Shown: piece by piece, positions 35,594-46,700 of the stretch
How the letters are laid out: every line of letters begins with the position of its first letter
Numbering within the stretch: position 1 is the stretch's first letter
Origin: Rhodospirillales bacterium
Lineage (GTDB): Bacteria > Pseudomonadota > Alphaproteobacteria > BOG-932 > Roseiterribacteraceae
Assembly: GCA_003165335.1 (NCBI GenBank)
Contig: PLTD01000127.1
Location: 62,001 to 126,000, forward strand
DNA: 64,000 nucleotides
Direction: 5' to 3'
Program-made: the position numbers and the translations under genes
Notes under the pieces: model-generated
The model's input: only the letters and a program-made list of their open reading frames with translations
What the model was told of the DNA's origin: nothing
The model's database searches: none

Positions 35594-36529
35594 CTATCCC
35601 CCCAGGCGGGCGATCAGCCCCGGGCCGGCGTCGATCATCAACAATCCAAAGATCAGAAACAGATACAGGATCGAGAACCCGAACATACGCTTTGCCGAGG
35701 AATCCGTCTCGTCACGAATGACCGCGACGGCGGCGGCGATGAACATCAGCCCGAGCAGTGTGCTGCCAGCCAGATAGATAGGGCCGGCGGCGCCCAGGAA
35801 ATAGGGCGCGACACCGAACGGGAACAGAAGCAGCGTATAGACCAGCATCTGGCGCTTGGTGCTTTTGGGCCCGGCGGTCACAGACATCATCGGGACGCCG
35901 GCCCGGGCGTAGTCCTTGCAACGATAGAGCGACAGCGCCCAGAAATGCGGCGGGGTCCACAGGAAGGTGATCAGGAACAGAGAGATTGCGGTCATGCCGA
36001 CATGGTTCGTCGCCGCGGCCCAGCCGATCATCGGGGGAAATGCGCCCGAAGCGCCGCCGATGACTATATTCTGCGGCGAGCGGCGCTTCAGCCAGATCGT
36101 ATAAACGAAGACGTAGGTAAAGGACGCCGCAGCCAGGATGCCGGCGGACAGCCAGTTGACCGCCAAACCCATCATGCAGATGGAGGCGATCGTGACAATA
36201 ACACCGAAGGCCAGAGCGTTGGACGGCTCGATCAGCCCCAATGGAATAGGACGGGCGCGTGTGCGCTCCATGATCGCGTCGATATCGCGATCGTACCACA
36301 TATTGATCGCACCGGCGCCGCCGGTGGCGAGTGCAATTGCCAGCACCGCAACCGCGGCCAGGATGGGATTGATCGATGTGGGCGCCGCGACCAATCCCGC
36401 CAAGCCCGTAAAGACAACGAGAAACATCACCCTGGGTTTCATCAGGGTGATGTAGTCTCCCGGCAGGGCGTCAGAAAATGACTGCTCCTGCCCGGCCGTG
36501 AGGCCGGGCGAAGCGCTGATATCAACCAT
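35594..36529 (-). CDS. ctaB: Protoheme IX farnesyltransferase
   Basis: DYITLMKPRVMFLVVFTGLAGL, NMWYDRDIDAIMERTRARPIPLG, KDYARAGVPMMSV. Confidence 0.97.
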   Translation of the reverse strand: MVDISASPGLTAGQEQSFSDALPGDYITLMKPRVMFLVVFTGLAGLVAAPTSINPILAAVAVLAIALATGGAGAINMWYDRDIDAIMERTRARPIPLGLIEPSNALAFGVIVTIASICMMGLAVNWLSAGILAAASFTYVFVYTIWLKRRSPQNIVIGGASGAFPPMIGWAAATNHVGMTAISLFLITFLWTPPHFWALSLYRCKDYARAGVPMMSVTAGPKSTKRQMLVYTLLLFPFGVAPYFLGAAGPIYLAGSTLLGLMFIAAAVAVIRDETDSSAKRMFGFSILYLFLIFGLLMIDAGPGLIARLGG

Positions 36530-36532
36530 GGA

Positions 36533-38191
<1,659 letters not shown>

Positions 38192-38220
38192 TCAAACTTT
38201 TGATAGTCTTGCCGGTATTG

Positions 38221-39192
38221 CTACCGGCTGGCGGTCACACGTTGATCGGATGCCCCGGCTGGCGGAGCAACTTCAGCCGTCTTGGAAGGCGAATCCATCC
38301 ACTTATAGTCCAATCCAAGCACCTTCTCATTCGCATCGCGCATCTTGTCCTTGGCGGTCGAATGCTGAACCAGATCAGTCCATTGGGCGAACTTCTCCTT
38401 CGAGATCGCATGAACTTCGATCGGCATATAGCCGTGGCGGTCGCCGCAAATCTGCGTGCACTGGCCGTAATAAGTGCCTTCCTTGTCTATCTTCATCCAG
38501 GTTTCGTTAGTGCGGCCCGGAAAAGCAGACTTCTGAACACCCAAGTCGCCGACCAACCAGGAGTGGATAACGTCCGCGCCGTTGATCAGGATCTGGATCG
38601 TGGTGTCGACGGGAACGACCAGAGGATAATCGACCGATAGCAGGCGGATTTGACTGGGTCCGATCTTGTCGTCGGGAATGAGGTTGCTGGAATATTCCTC
38701 GACCTTCTGATCCGGCAGCTCATAATTCCAGTACCACTGATGGCCGGTGATCTTCAAAGTCATCTCAGGCTTTTCGGCCCGATCCATGTAGTAAAGCAGC
38801 TTGAACGATGGAAAGGCGATGACCGCGAGGATCAGCACCGGCACCACGGTCCAGATCACCTCGATGGTGAAATTATGCGTGGTGCGCGTGGGGACCGGAT
38901 TGGCGCTGCGGCGAAAGCGGATCGCCACATAGGCCAAAAGTATGAATACGAAAACCGTGATCGCGGTGATGATGATCAGCAGTTCCTGGTGGAAGCTGGC
39001 CAGCTGTCGGCCGATGACGGTCGCCCCGGAAGGCAGATCCAACTGCCACGGCACCGGGGTGCCGTTACCTTCCCAGGCGAGGGCTGACGAAAGGGGCGCG
39101 CCGGCAATTATACCGGTCAGTGCGGCCATAAAGGCCGCCACGCGCAACTTTGCGAAGCGCAAATTCTTCAATAGGCCAAGCGGACCCATCAT
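38221..39192 (-). CDS. ctaC: Cytochrome c oxidase subunit II
   Basis: HNFTIEVIWTVVPVLILAVIAFPSFKLLYYMDR, GHQWYWNYE, VIHSWLVGDLGVQKSAFPGRTNETW, YYGQCTQICGDRHGYMPIEV (CuA). Confidence 0.98.
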   Translation of the reverse strand: MMGPLGLLKNLRFAKLRVAAFMAALTGIIAGAPLSSALAWEGNGTPVPWQLDLPSGATVIGRQLASFHQELLIIITAITVFVFILLAYVAIRFRRSANPVPTRTTHNFTIEVIWTVVPVLILAVIAFPSFKLLYYMDRAEKPEMTLKITGHQWYWNYELPDQKVEEYSSNLIPDDKIGPSQIRLLSVDYPLVVPVDTTIQILINGADVIHSWLVGDLGVQKSAFPGRTNETWMKIDKEGTYYGQCTQICGDRHGYMPIEVHAISKEKFAQWTDLVQHSTAKDKMRDANEKVLGLDYKWMDSPSKTAEVAPPAGASDQRVTASR

Positions 39193-39381
39193 TATTCCAT
39201 CCATAGCTAGGCAGGCCATGCTTGGCCGAACGCGTAAGGCCCTGTACCCTGGGCCGGCCGCACTCTACAGGGCGGTAGACACTAGATACAACCGCCAAGG
39301 CTTAAGGGGGCTGCTGCAAAATCGTCGCAACCTCCCCATGTCAGTCCTATAGCGCATCCGCAAGCCCTCCAGGAAGTCCCG

Positions 39382-40815
39382 ATGACCGCACTCGACCGCA
39401 CCGACTCGATATTTTTTGACAAGGCCGGATTGGATCTGACCAGGGTCGAGGGGATAGCCGCAGAGGCGCTGGCCCATGCCGATGATGGCGAGCTTTTCCT
39501 TGAATACAGCCAGTCCGAGGCCCTCGCCTGGGACGACGGTCGTCTTAAAAGCGCCAGTTTCGATACCAGCCAAGGCTTCGGACTGCGCGCCGTCGTCGGC
39601 GAAATGCAGGGCTATGCCCATGCGGCGGACCTATCCGAACCGGCGCTGCGTCGGGCGGCTGAAACGGTGAAGGCTGTGCAGGCCGGCTATGGCGGAAGCG
39701 TCTCTGCCAGCCCCCCCGGCACGAATCGGCAGCTTTATATCGACGAGAACCCGCTGGGACTCGAGCCGTTCGAGGCCAAGGTTAAGCTGTTGGCCGAGAT
39801 TGATGCTTACGCCCGCGCCAAGGATCCGCGCGTGCGCCAGGTTATGGCCTCGGTCGCCGGCTCCTGGCAGGCCGTGTCGATCATCCGTCCGGACGGCCAC
39901 CGAATGGCCGATATTCGACCGATGGTCAGGCTCAATGTCACGATCATGGTCGGTGAGGGCGATCGCCAGGAAACCGGCAGCTACGGCACCGGCGGCCGGC
40001 GGACCTATGGGGAGTTCTTCGAGACTGGAACATGGCGGCGCGCAGTTGATAATGCACTGCGCGAGGCCTTGGTCAATTTGGATTCAGTGCCGGCGCCTGC
40101 CGGTGAGATGACCGTGGTTCTCGGGCCCGGCTGGCCCGGTGTGATGCTGCATGAGGCAATCGGCCACGGGCTGGAGGGGGATTTCAACCGCAAGAAGACC
40201 TCGGCATTCGCCGGTCTGATGGGCGAACGCGTCGCCGCCCCGGGCGTGACGGTTGTGGATGACGGCACCATCGAAAATCGCCGCGGCTCTCTTACCATCG
40301 ATGATGAAGGAACGCCCAGCAACTGCACCACGCTGATCGAGGACGGCATTCTTGTCGGCTATATGCAAGATCGGCTGAATGCCCGGCTCATGAACATGCG
40401 GCCGACAGGGAACGGGCGGCGCCAAAGCTATGCGCACGCCCCGATGCCCCGCATGACCAATACCTATATGCTGGGCGGCAAGCGCGACCCGGCAGAGATT
40501 CTGGCTTCAGTGAAGAACGGTCTTTACGCCGTGAATTTCGGCGGCGGACAGGTCGATATTACGTCGGGTAAGTATGTATTCAGCATGACTGAGGCCTATC
40601 TGATCGAAAACGGCAAGATCGGTCCGGCCGTAAAAGGGGCGACTCTGATCGGAAATGGTCCGGAAGACCTGAAGAAGATCAGCATGATCGGCAATGATCT
40701 GAAGCTGGACGACGGCGTCGGGACCTGCGGCAAGGACGGGCAGGGTGTCGCGGTCGGCGTCGGTCAGCCGACTCTACGCATGGACGGGATCACCGTTGGC
40801 GGCACCGCCGCCTAA
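39382..40815 (+). CDS. tldD: Metalloprotease TldD
   Basis: GVMLHEAIGHGLEGDFNRKKTSAFAGLMGERVA, GTCGKDGQGVAVGVGQPTLRMDGITVGG. Confidence 0.97.
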   Translation: MTALDRTDSIFFDKAGLDLTRVEGIAAEALAHADDGELFLEYSQSEALAWDDGRLKSASFDTSQGFGLRAVVGEMQGYAHAADLSEPALRRAAETVKAVQAGYGGSVSASPPGTNRQLYIDENPLGLEPFEAKVKLLAEIDAYARAKDPRVRQVMASVAGSWQAVSIIRPDGHRMADIRPMVRLNVTIMVGEGDRQETGSYGTGGRRTYGEFFETGTWRRAVDNALREALVNLDSVPAPAGEMTVVLGPGWPGVMLHEAIGHGLEGDFNRKKTSAFAGLMGERVAAPGVTVVDDGTIENRRGSLTIDDEGTPSNCTTLIEDGILVGYMQDRLNARLMNMRPTGNGRRQSYAHAPMPRMTNTYMLGGKRDPAEILASVKNGLYAVNFGGGQVDITSGKYVFSMTEAYLIENGKIGPAVKGATLIGNGPEDLKKISMIGNDLKLDDGVGTCGKDGQGVAVGVGQPTLRMDGITVGGTAA

Positions 40816-40830
40816 ACCCGCTGAGGCGGA

Positions 40831-41025
40831 TTAAAAATCCCGAAGTCGGGGTTTGCGTTCGAGTCGCGACATCTGTTCGATCTTCTGATCGTAACCCTTG
40901 AACCACTCGTTCCTGGAGTTGATGTCGGATTGAGGAAATGGATTCGTGCTGCGGCCGCGTCCCGAACTTGCGGCTTCCGCGCCTTCCCATTCGGCCTGAG
41001 TGACCATATTTCCGGTTTTTGCCAT
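40831..41025 (-). CDS. Small RMF/CrpP-like protein
   Basis: 64 aa: EWEGAEAASSGRGRSTNPFPQSDINSRNEWFKGYDQK resembles the RMF/CrpP pattern (G..A...G...NP[YF]....R..W..G[WY]). Confidence 0.6.
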   Translation of the reverse strand: MAKTGNMVTQAEWEGAEAASSGRGRSTNPFPQSDINSRNEWFKGYDQKIEQMSRLERKPRLRDF

Positions 41026-41168
41026 ATCTGCTTATGGCGCGCGCTATGGCCGAAAGCAAGACCCCAGGCTTGGGTTTCGCCACAGAAATCAGCTGTGTTT
41101 TTTGGATCCGCCCAAGAGATGCAGTGGTTACGGCTTCGCCCGGAACATACCTCCGAATCGCCCCTTTT

Positions 41169-41218
41169 TTGACATTATCGGTCCCCAACTCTGAGTCCGA
41201 GGGGGCTCGTTTAGCCCC
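41169..41218 (+). promoter_or_regulatory. Candidate promoter (-35 TTGACA) and 5'UTR hairpin for downstream small exported protein
   Basis: TTGACA at 41169-41174; hairpin GGGGCT-CGTTT-AGCCCC at 41202-41218. Confidence 0.4.
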
Positions 41219-41240
41219 GGTAAGAGAATTGGAGGCAGTG

Positions 41241-41543
41241 ATGCTCTCGTCGAATAAAAAGGGTTTTGGTTTACACGTCACGCTCGGCGCTCTCGCACTT
41301 GGTGTAGCTCTGGCAGGTGCCTCGGCGGCACCAGCCAAGGCGGATGGCTGGCACCATGTAGGGCATGATCGCGGCCGGGCGCACGGCTGGTACGGCCCGC
41401 GCTTCGGTCTAGGCTTCGGCGTTTATCCGCCGGCCTATTATTACCCGCCGAGCCCGAAGGTCTATTATCCGCCAGCCTATTACGCCCCGACCTATTATGG
41501 TCCGGCCTACGGCGGACTGAACGTCACGATCCCGATTCGGTAA
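41241..41543 (+). CDS. Small exported Tyr/Pro/Gly-rich protein, unknown function
   Basis: ATG 41241 after GGAGG; signal peptide LALGVALAGASAAPAKA, then GWHHVGHDRGRAHGWYGPRFG...PPAYYYPPSPKVYYPPAYYAPTYYGPAYGG. Confidence 0.7.
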   Translation: MLSSNKKGFGLHVTLGALALGVALAGASAAPAKADGWHHVGHDRGRAHGWYGPRFGLGFGVYPPAYYYPPSPKVYYPPAYYAPTYYGPAYGGLNVTIPIR

Positions 41544-41566
41544 CTCGAGACGGCTGAGTGCAAACG

Positions 41567-41596
41567 AAAGCGGCGCCCTCGGGCGCCGCTTTTTAT
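41567..41596 (+). terminator. Rho-independent terminator
   Basis: AGCGGCGCC CTCG GGCGCCGCT followed by TTTTTATTT. Confidence 0.85.
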
Positions 41597-41627
41597 TTAC
41601 CGATAATTCGGATCGGATTGCCGATTC

Positions 41628-42083
41628 CTATTTCGTATCCAGGGCCGATTTTGGTTTGGGCATATCGGCCGCGCGACTCAAGATTTGGTGCGGGTCGGTC
41701 GGTTCGCTCCAGCGCTTTTTCTCCCACCCGTCGTCACCGACCAGCACCACACGAAAGCCGGTGTCATCGACATGGTAATGCTTACGCAACTCGCCGCCCG
41801 AAACGGTTTTCATGTCCGGCGGAGGCAGTTTCACCATATGGTCGCCGATAACATAGACGACATCGACATCTTCCGATTCGACCTCGCCGATATCGCGCTC
41901 CAGCTGCTGGTACTGGTCGATGAGCGATTTGTTGTTTTCGTCCGGCGCAAACACGAGAAGCATGCGGCCGCGTTGTGGGCCATCCCCATGTTTTTGGGCG
42001 ATGGCGCTGCCGGCTATCGCCGTCGCCAGCGCAAATGACAAGATGCCGAGACCGGCGGTTCGATTGAATTTCGAAAGTATCAT
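41628..42083 (-). CDS. DUF4174 domain-containing exported protein
   Basis: Signal peptide; RMLLVFAPDENNKSLIDQYQQLERD...DVDVVYVIGD...LRKHYHVDDTGFRVVLVGDDGWEKKRW. Confidence 0.75.
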   Translation of the reverse strand: MILSKFNRTAGLGILSFALATAIAGSAIAQKHGDGPQRGRMLLVFAPDENNKSLIDQYQQLERDIGEVESEDVDVVYVIGDHMVKLPPPDMKTVSGGELRKHYHVDDTGFRVVLVGDDGWEKKRWSEPTDPHQILSRAADMPKPKSALDTK

Positions 42084-42095
42084 GATGCAGTTTCC

Positions 42096-42908
42096 CTACG
42101 GGGCGATCATTCCATTATGCAGGTAAGACTCGTCATAGGCGAAGACGATATTCGGGTTCGGCGTTAATAGTGCCTCATCGGGATCGGGATAACCCAGCCG
42201 CACAAGAAGATCGCGAATCAGATTGAGCCGCGCCTGGCGCTTGTCGTCGGCGCGAACGACGATCCAGGGCGAGAGCATGCTGTGGGTGCGTGCGAACATG
42301 GCGTTTCGCGCGCGGCTATAGTCCTTCCAATGCTTCGTGGCCTGCGCGTCGATCGGGCTGATTTTCCATTGTTTGAGGGGGCTGTCGCGGCGTGCCTTCA
42401 GCCGCTTTTTCTGCTCGTCCCGGCCAATATCGAGATAATATTTGACTACAGCGATGCCGGAACTGCTCAGCAATGCCTCCAGGTCCACGACCGCGGTCAT
42501 GAATTCCTCGTATTGCGCGTCGGTACAAAACCCCATCACATGCTCGACACCCGCGCGATTATACCAGCTGCGATTGAACAGGACCAATTCCTGGGCAGCG
42601 GGCAGATGGGCGATATAGCGTTCGAAATACCATTGGCTTGCTTGACGGTCGGACGGTTTCGGCAGGGCGACGACACGCGTTTCACGCGGGCTCAGATGCT
42701 TGGTAATGCGTTTGATCGCGCCATCTTTCCCCCCCGCGTCGCGACCTTCGAGGATGATCAGAATCTTCCGGCCCAGATTGATTACGTCCCTCTGCAGTTT
42801 GACCAGCTCGATCTGCAGCTTGATCAACATTTTTTTGTAATCGTCATGACCGATCTCAGGGATCGCCGGGATCGGCAGACGGGGCGGGGGCGTTAGTTTC
42901 TTCGACAT
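42096..42908 (-). CDS. ppk2: Polyphosphate kinase 2
   Basis: ILIILEGRDAGGKDGAIKRITKHLSPRETRVVALPKPSDRQASQWYFERYIAHLP, FNRSWYNRAGVEHVMGF. Confidence 0.97.
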   Translation of the reverse strand: MSKKLTPPPRLPIPAIPEIGHDDYKKMLIKLQIELVKLQRDVINLGRKILIILEGRDAGGKDGAIKRITKHLSPRETRVVALPKPSDRQASQWYFERYIAHLPAAQELVLFNRSWYNRAGVEHVMGFCTDAQYEEFMTAVVDLEALLSSSGIAVVKYYLDIGRDEQKKRLKARRDSPLKQWKISPIDAQATKHWKDYSRARNAMFARTHSMLSPWIVVRADDKRQARLNLIRDLLVRLGYPDPDEALLTPNPNIVFAYDESYLHNGMIAP

Positions 42909-43003
42909 GCGGGCTCATCTATCCGTTCAACCGCCAAGAGATTGCGGCGGAAGCCTCTCCAACACCAGTCTAATTATATCTTCCGACCCGGCGCTGGGGA
43001 AGC

Positions 43004-43034
43004 GAGGGGGCCTGTGAGGGGGCCTGTGAGGGGG
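43004..43034. repeat. 12-bp tandem repeat, about 2.6 copies
   Basis: (GAGGGGGCCTGT)x2 + GAGGGGG. Confidence 0.8.
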
Positions 43035-43111
43035 TGCTTCAGAAGGTTGACGTAGGCGGTACAGGCATGAGATGGAAAACCAACTCGAACATAAAGGAAA
43101 GTTGTCGTGAA

Positions 43112-43384
43112 GTGAGCACGATAGCCGAAAATTGGAAGCTGATTTTCTTCGCCGAAGGCGACGACGCCGCCGAATATCTCGACCTTCTGGATGAAGAGGA
43201 CGAGGCATCGGTCATCGATCAGATCGTCGGCGGAAAATTGGACGAGATCGAAGACGACGACATCGCCGAACCGGACGAAGAAGACGATATGTTCGAGCAC
43301 GAAGATGGCTATGTCCTCGTCTATAGCCGGCAGTTGGAACGGCTTTGGCTCTATGAGCTGACCGACCTTGAAGATCCGTTCTAA
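43112..43384 (+). CDS. Small highly acidic protein, unknown function
   Basis: GTG start; VSTIAENWKLIFFAEGDDAAEYLDLLDEEDEASVIDQIVGGKLDEIEDDDIAEPDEEDDMFEHEDGYVLVYSRQLERLWLYELTDLEDPF. Confidence 0.55.
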   Translation: MSTIAENWKLIFFAEGDDAAEYLDLLDEEDEASVIDQIVGGKLDEIEDDDIAEPDEEDDMFEHEDGYVLVYSRQLERLWLYELTDLEDPF

Positions 43385-44223
43385 TCGGCGATCAGACGTG
43401 CTTCCTGGACGCCGAGTCCTTCGACGCAAAGCCTGACAATGTTTCCGGGCTGCAGGAACTTCGGCGGCTTCTGACCCATGCCTACGCCGGGCGGCGTGCC
43501 GGTGGCGATAATGTCGCCGGTGCGCAGTGTGAAGAGCTGACTCAAATAGCTGATCAGAAAGGCGACCCCGAATATCATCGTGCCGGTGTTGCCGTCCTGG
43601 AAGCGTTTGCCGTCTACCTCCAGCCACAGGTTGAGGTTTTGCGGATCCGCAACCTCGTCCGCAGTCACCAACCAAGGGCCGATGGGGCCGAAAGTGTCGC
43701 AGGCCTTACCCTTGACCCATTGCCCGGTGCCTTCGCTCTGGAACGCGCGCTCCGAGACGTCGTTGATGGTGCAATAGGCTGCGACGTGGTTTAGCGCCTC
43801 GGCTTGGGTGACATATTTCGCCGGCTGGCCGATGATGACGCCGAGTTCGACTTCCCAGTCGGTCTTGGCCGATCCGCGCGGAATGCGGATATCGTCGTTG
43901 GGGCCGACGATACAGTGTGTCCCCTTCATAAAAAGGATCGGCTCGCGTGGCGGTTTTGCGCCGATTTCCGCCGCATGGTCCGAATAATTGAGGCCGATGG
44001 CGAGAAATGCGCCCGGCTTGGCGATCGGCGGCCCAAGGCGGGGCTTGCCCCGCACCGCGGGCAGGGTGGCCGGGTCGATAAGCGTCAAGCGGGACAGGCT
44101 GTCGGCAGCAAGCGACGTGGGGTCGATATCCGGGATGGCGCCCGACAGGTCGCGGATAATGCCATCGCGGTCAAGAAGCCCGGGCTTTTCGAAGCCGGGT
44201 GGGCCGTAACGCAAAAGTTTCAT
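43381..44223 (-). CDS. Fumarylacetoacetate hydrolase family protein
   Basis: AIGLNYSDHAAEIGAKPPREPILFMKGTHCIVGPNDDIRIPRGSAKTDWEVELGVIIG, GDIIATGTPPGVGMGQKPPKFL. Confidence 0.96.
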   Translation of the reverse strand: MKLLRYGPPGFEKPGLLDRDGIIRDLSGAIPDIDPTSLAADSLSRLTLIDPATLPAVRGKPRLGPPIAKPGAFLAIGLNYSDHAAEIGAKPPREPILFMKGTHCIVGPNDDIRIPRGSAKTDWEVELGVIIGQPAKYVTQAEALNHVAAYCTINDVSERAFQSEGTGQWVKGKACDTFGPIGPWLVTADEVADPQNLNLWLEVDGKRFQDGNTGTMIFGVAFLISYLSQLFTLRTGDIIATGTPPGVGMGQKPPKFLQPGNIVRLCVEGLGVQEARLIAD

Positions 44224-44226
44224 CGG

Positions 44227-44922
44227 TCAGCGCTTCTCGAACTGTTTTTTGCCATACAAAATCTCACGAGTCTTCTCATCCATCTTTTCCGGCGGCGGCG
44301 CCTGCCTGTCCTTCAACAGCGCCATGCCGCGCTGGACGCCGGGGCCGGCCGCCATGGTTGCCTGCCAGCGCACCACATTCGGAAAATCGTCAACCGGAAT
44401 TTCCAACCAGGGTGCGGCCAGAGTCCAGGGATAGGACATCATATCGGCGATCGTATATTTTCCGGTGATGAATTCCTTGTCGGCAAGCTGCTTGTCCAGT
44501 ACGCCGAAAAGCCGCTTCGATTCGTTGGTATAGCGTTCGATCGCGTATGGAATCTTTTCCGGAGCGGCCCGCTTGAAGTGGCCTGCCTGCCCCAACATGG
44601 GCCCCAAACCACCCATCTGCCACATGACCCATTCGGCTGCCTTATAGCGCGCGTGCGGCTCCAGCGGCCAGAACTGGCCGGTCTTCTCGGCCAGATACAT
44701 CACAATCGCACCCGATTCGAAAATCGACAACGGGCCGCCGATGGCATCGTGGTCGACGATCGCCGGCATCCGGTTATTGGGGCTGATCTTCAGAAACGAC
44801 GGCTCGAATTGCTCTCCCGCACCGATATTTACCGGCACGACATTATAAGGCAGCCCAGTCTCCTCCAGCATGATCGAAACCTTATAGGCATTGGGCGTGG
44901 GCCAGGCGTAGAGATCGATCAT
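44227..44922 (-). CDS. Glutathione S-transferase family protein (Ure2/YghU-like N-terminus)
   Basis: MIDLYAWPTPNAYKVSIMLEETGLPYNVVPVNIGAGEQFEPSFLKISPNNRMPAIVDHD, GAIVMYLAEKTGQFWP. Confidence 0.93.
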   Translation of the reverse strand: MIDLYAWPTPNAYKVSIMLEETGLPYNVVPVNIGAGEQFEPSFLKISPNNRMPAIVDHDAIGGPLSIFESGAIVMYLAEKTGQFWPLEPHARYKAAEWVMWQMGGLGPMLGQAGHFKRAAPEKIPYAIERYTNESKRLFGVLDKQLADKEFITGKYTIADMMSYPWTLAAPWLEIPVDDFPNVVRWQATMAAGPGVQRGMALLKDRQAPPPEKMDEKTREILYGKKQFEKR

Positions 44923-45086
44923 CGAAGACTCCGGGTTCTGTTAGGGCCACGCGTTTATGTAGGCAGCACAATGTGCATCGACTAGTCTAGAAGTTAAGAC
45001 TGCTTCGCGGCGCGAACGCCGGCGCAGTCGATCGGTTGCAACCCGACCGAAAAATTCTTGGGAAATGTCCAGTCAGAGGGAAATTC

Positions 45087-45338
45087 ATGAGGCAATTGAA
45101 ATTCGCAGCAGTGGTCGCCGTCATTGTGCTGGCCGGCTGCAATTCTGTCGGCGTCTTCCCCGCGCAGAACGGAAAGCCGTGGAACGACGTCGACGAGAAC
45201 GGCGTACCGCTGGGCAAAGGCGGGGCCGAATGCAAATATCAGGCTAAGGCCAGTTCCGCGGCCGTCACCGGGATCGCTCAGCAGGCGGATGTTGCCGGCG
45301 ATCTCTATGAACAATGCATGCGCCGCCGCGGTTACTGA
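45087..45338 (+). CDS. Small putative lipoprotein
   Basis: MRQLKFAAVVAVIVLAGCNSV lipobox; 83 aa; RBS AGAGGG. Confidence 0.65.
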   Translation: MRQLKFAAVVAVIVLAGCNSVGVFPAQNGKPWNDVDENGVPLGKGGAECKYQAKASSAAVTGIAQQADVAGDLYEQCMRRRGY

Positions 45339-46690
45339 GCGAGTTTCTCCAGCAAGGGCTTCCTGCCGAACCAGAAGGCGACGGCGCCCAAGGTCGGAAA
45401 GATCGCCGCCACCAAGGCCAGCGAGTAGCCGACCATATTGTCGTCGTGGAAAATATGGGTGGTGGCGAAGCCGATGGCGCTGGGACCGAATGCGAAGCCG
45501 ACAAAGGCGGCAACGGCCAGGAACAGCGACGAGATCAGTCCACGCATACGCACCGGTGTCAGGATTTGTAGCGCCGCCGCCACGATTCCGATGATTGTAT
45601 TTGAGAAGGCAAGGCTGATCGCGATCAGCGGGAAGCAGATCCAGGGTGACGTCGATGACGACCCTACGGCGCCGGTGACGGCGAACGCGAGGCAATAGCC
45701 GACCGATACCAGATAATGCCCGTCGGGCCGTCCGCGCGCCACGAGACGATCGGAGAGCCATCCGGCGAAAAGACCGCCGCCGATGCCGAAAACAAGGGTC
45801 GAGATGCCAAGGAACATGCTGGCCTGCCCGACGGTCAGTCCGTAAACGCGTTCAAGAAACGTCGGATACCAAGCGTTGCAGCCATAGCCGTACATCGCCA
45901 GCAGCCCCATGCCCATGAACAGTCCGGCATAGGCACGGATGTTGGCTCCAAAGAATAACAGCGCCTCCCCGATTGTCGGCTTGTTTTCCGCCTCAACGGT
46001 GGACACGTGCCGTTTGGGTTCGGCAACGACGAAGATCGCCAGCAAAGCCAGCAGCAGACCAGGAAGGCCGATTGTCAGAAAGACGGTCTGCCAGGGCCGC
46101 GTCATGCCGATCACAGGAATGTCGATCGAACCGATCGCTGCGATCGCGGTTACGACCTGTCCGCCGATGACCAGCGCCAAACCCGAGCCGATCGGAATGC
46201 CCAGGCCGTAGAGCGACAGCGCCCTACCGAGCTTGTCCTTCGGGAAGATGTCGCTGATCAACGAATAGGAAGCCGGCGACAGCGTCGCCTCGCCGATCCC
46301 GACACCGATGCGCGTCAAGAAAAGCGAGGAAAAGGAGGTGGTGAGTCCACAGGCCGCAGTCAGCAGCGACCAGGCGGTGACGCCGATAACGATGACGCCC
46401 TTACGCGACCAACGATCGACGAGGACGCCGATCGGCAGGCCCGCGATCGAGTAGGTGCCGACGAAAGCCAAACCGGTCAGCAACCCGTATTGGAAATCGT
46501 CTATCTTGAAGTCGGAGCGGATGGGTTTGACCAGAAGGGCGAGAATCTGCCGGTCGATAAAGCTGGAGGTATAGAGCACCATCAGGAAAACGACGGTCAG
46601 CCAGGAATAAAGCAAATTGGGCCGGGCCGAATCGTTCACCACGATTTCCGGCGTAACTGCCTCTGGCGGTAATTCTGTCGCAAACGTCAT
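45332..46690 (-). CDS. MFS transporter (Spinster-like)
   Basis: LTVVFLMVLYTSSFIDRQILALLVKPIRSDFKIDDFQYGLLTGLAFVGTYSIAGLPIGVLVDRWSRKGVI. Confidence 0.93.
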   Translation of the reverse strand: MTFATELPPEAVTPEIVVNDSARPNLLYSWLTVVFLMVLYTSSFIDRQILALLVKPIRSDFKIDDFQYGLLTGLAFVGTYSIAGLPIGVLVDRWSRKGVIVIGVTAWSLLTAACGLTTSFSSLFLTRIGVGIGEATLSPASYSLISDIFPKDKLGRALSLYGLGIPIGSGLALVIGGQVVTAIAAIGSIDIPVIGMTRPWQTVFLTIGLPGLLLALLAIFVVAEPKRHVSTVEAENKPTIGEALLFFGANIRAYAGLFMGMGLLAMYGYGCNAWYPTFLERVYGLTVGQASMFLGISTLVFGIGGGLFAGWLSDRLVARGRPDGHYLVSVGYCLAFAVTGAVGSSSTSPWICFPLIAISLAFSNTIIGIVAAALQILTPVRMRGLISSLFLAVAAFVGFAFGPSAIGFATTHIFHDDNMVGYSLALVAAIFPTLGAVAFWFGRKPLLEKLAQ

Positions 46691-46700
46691 TCCCACTCCT

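Noticed and set aside
43004-43034. 12-bp tandem GAGGGGGCCTGT repeat considered as CRISPR-like or phase-variable tract
   Set aside because: Only about 2.6 copies with no spacers, in noncoding sequence just upstream of the acidic ORF; insufficient for either claim.
43804-44985. 393-aa plus-strand ORF spanning FAH and GST
   Set aside because: Runs antisense to two clear genes; no domain.
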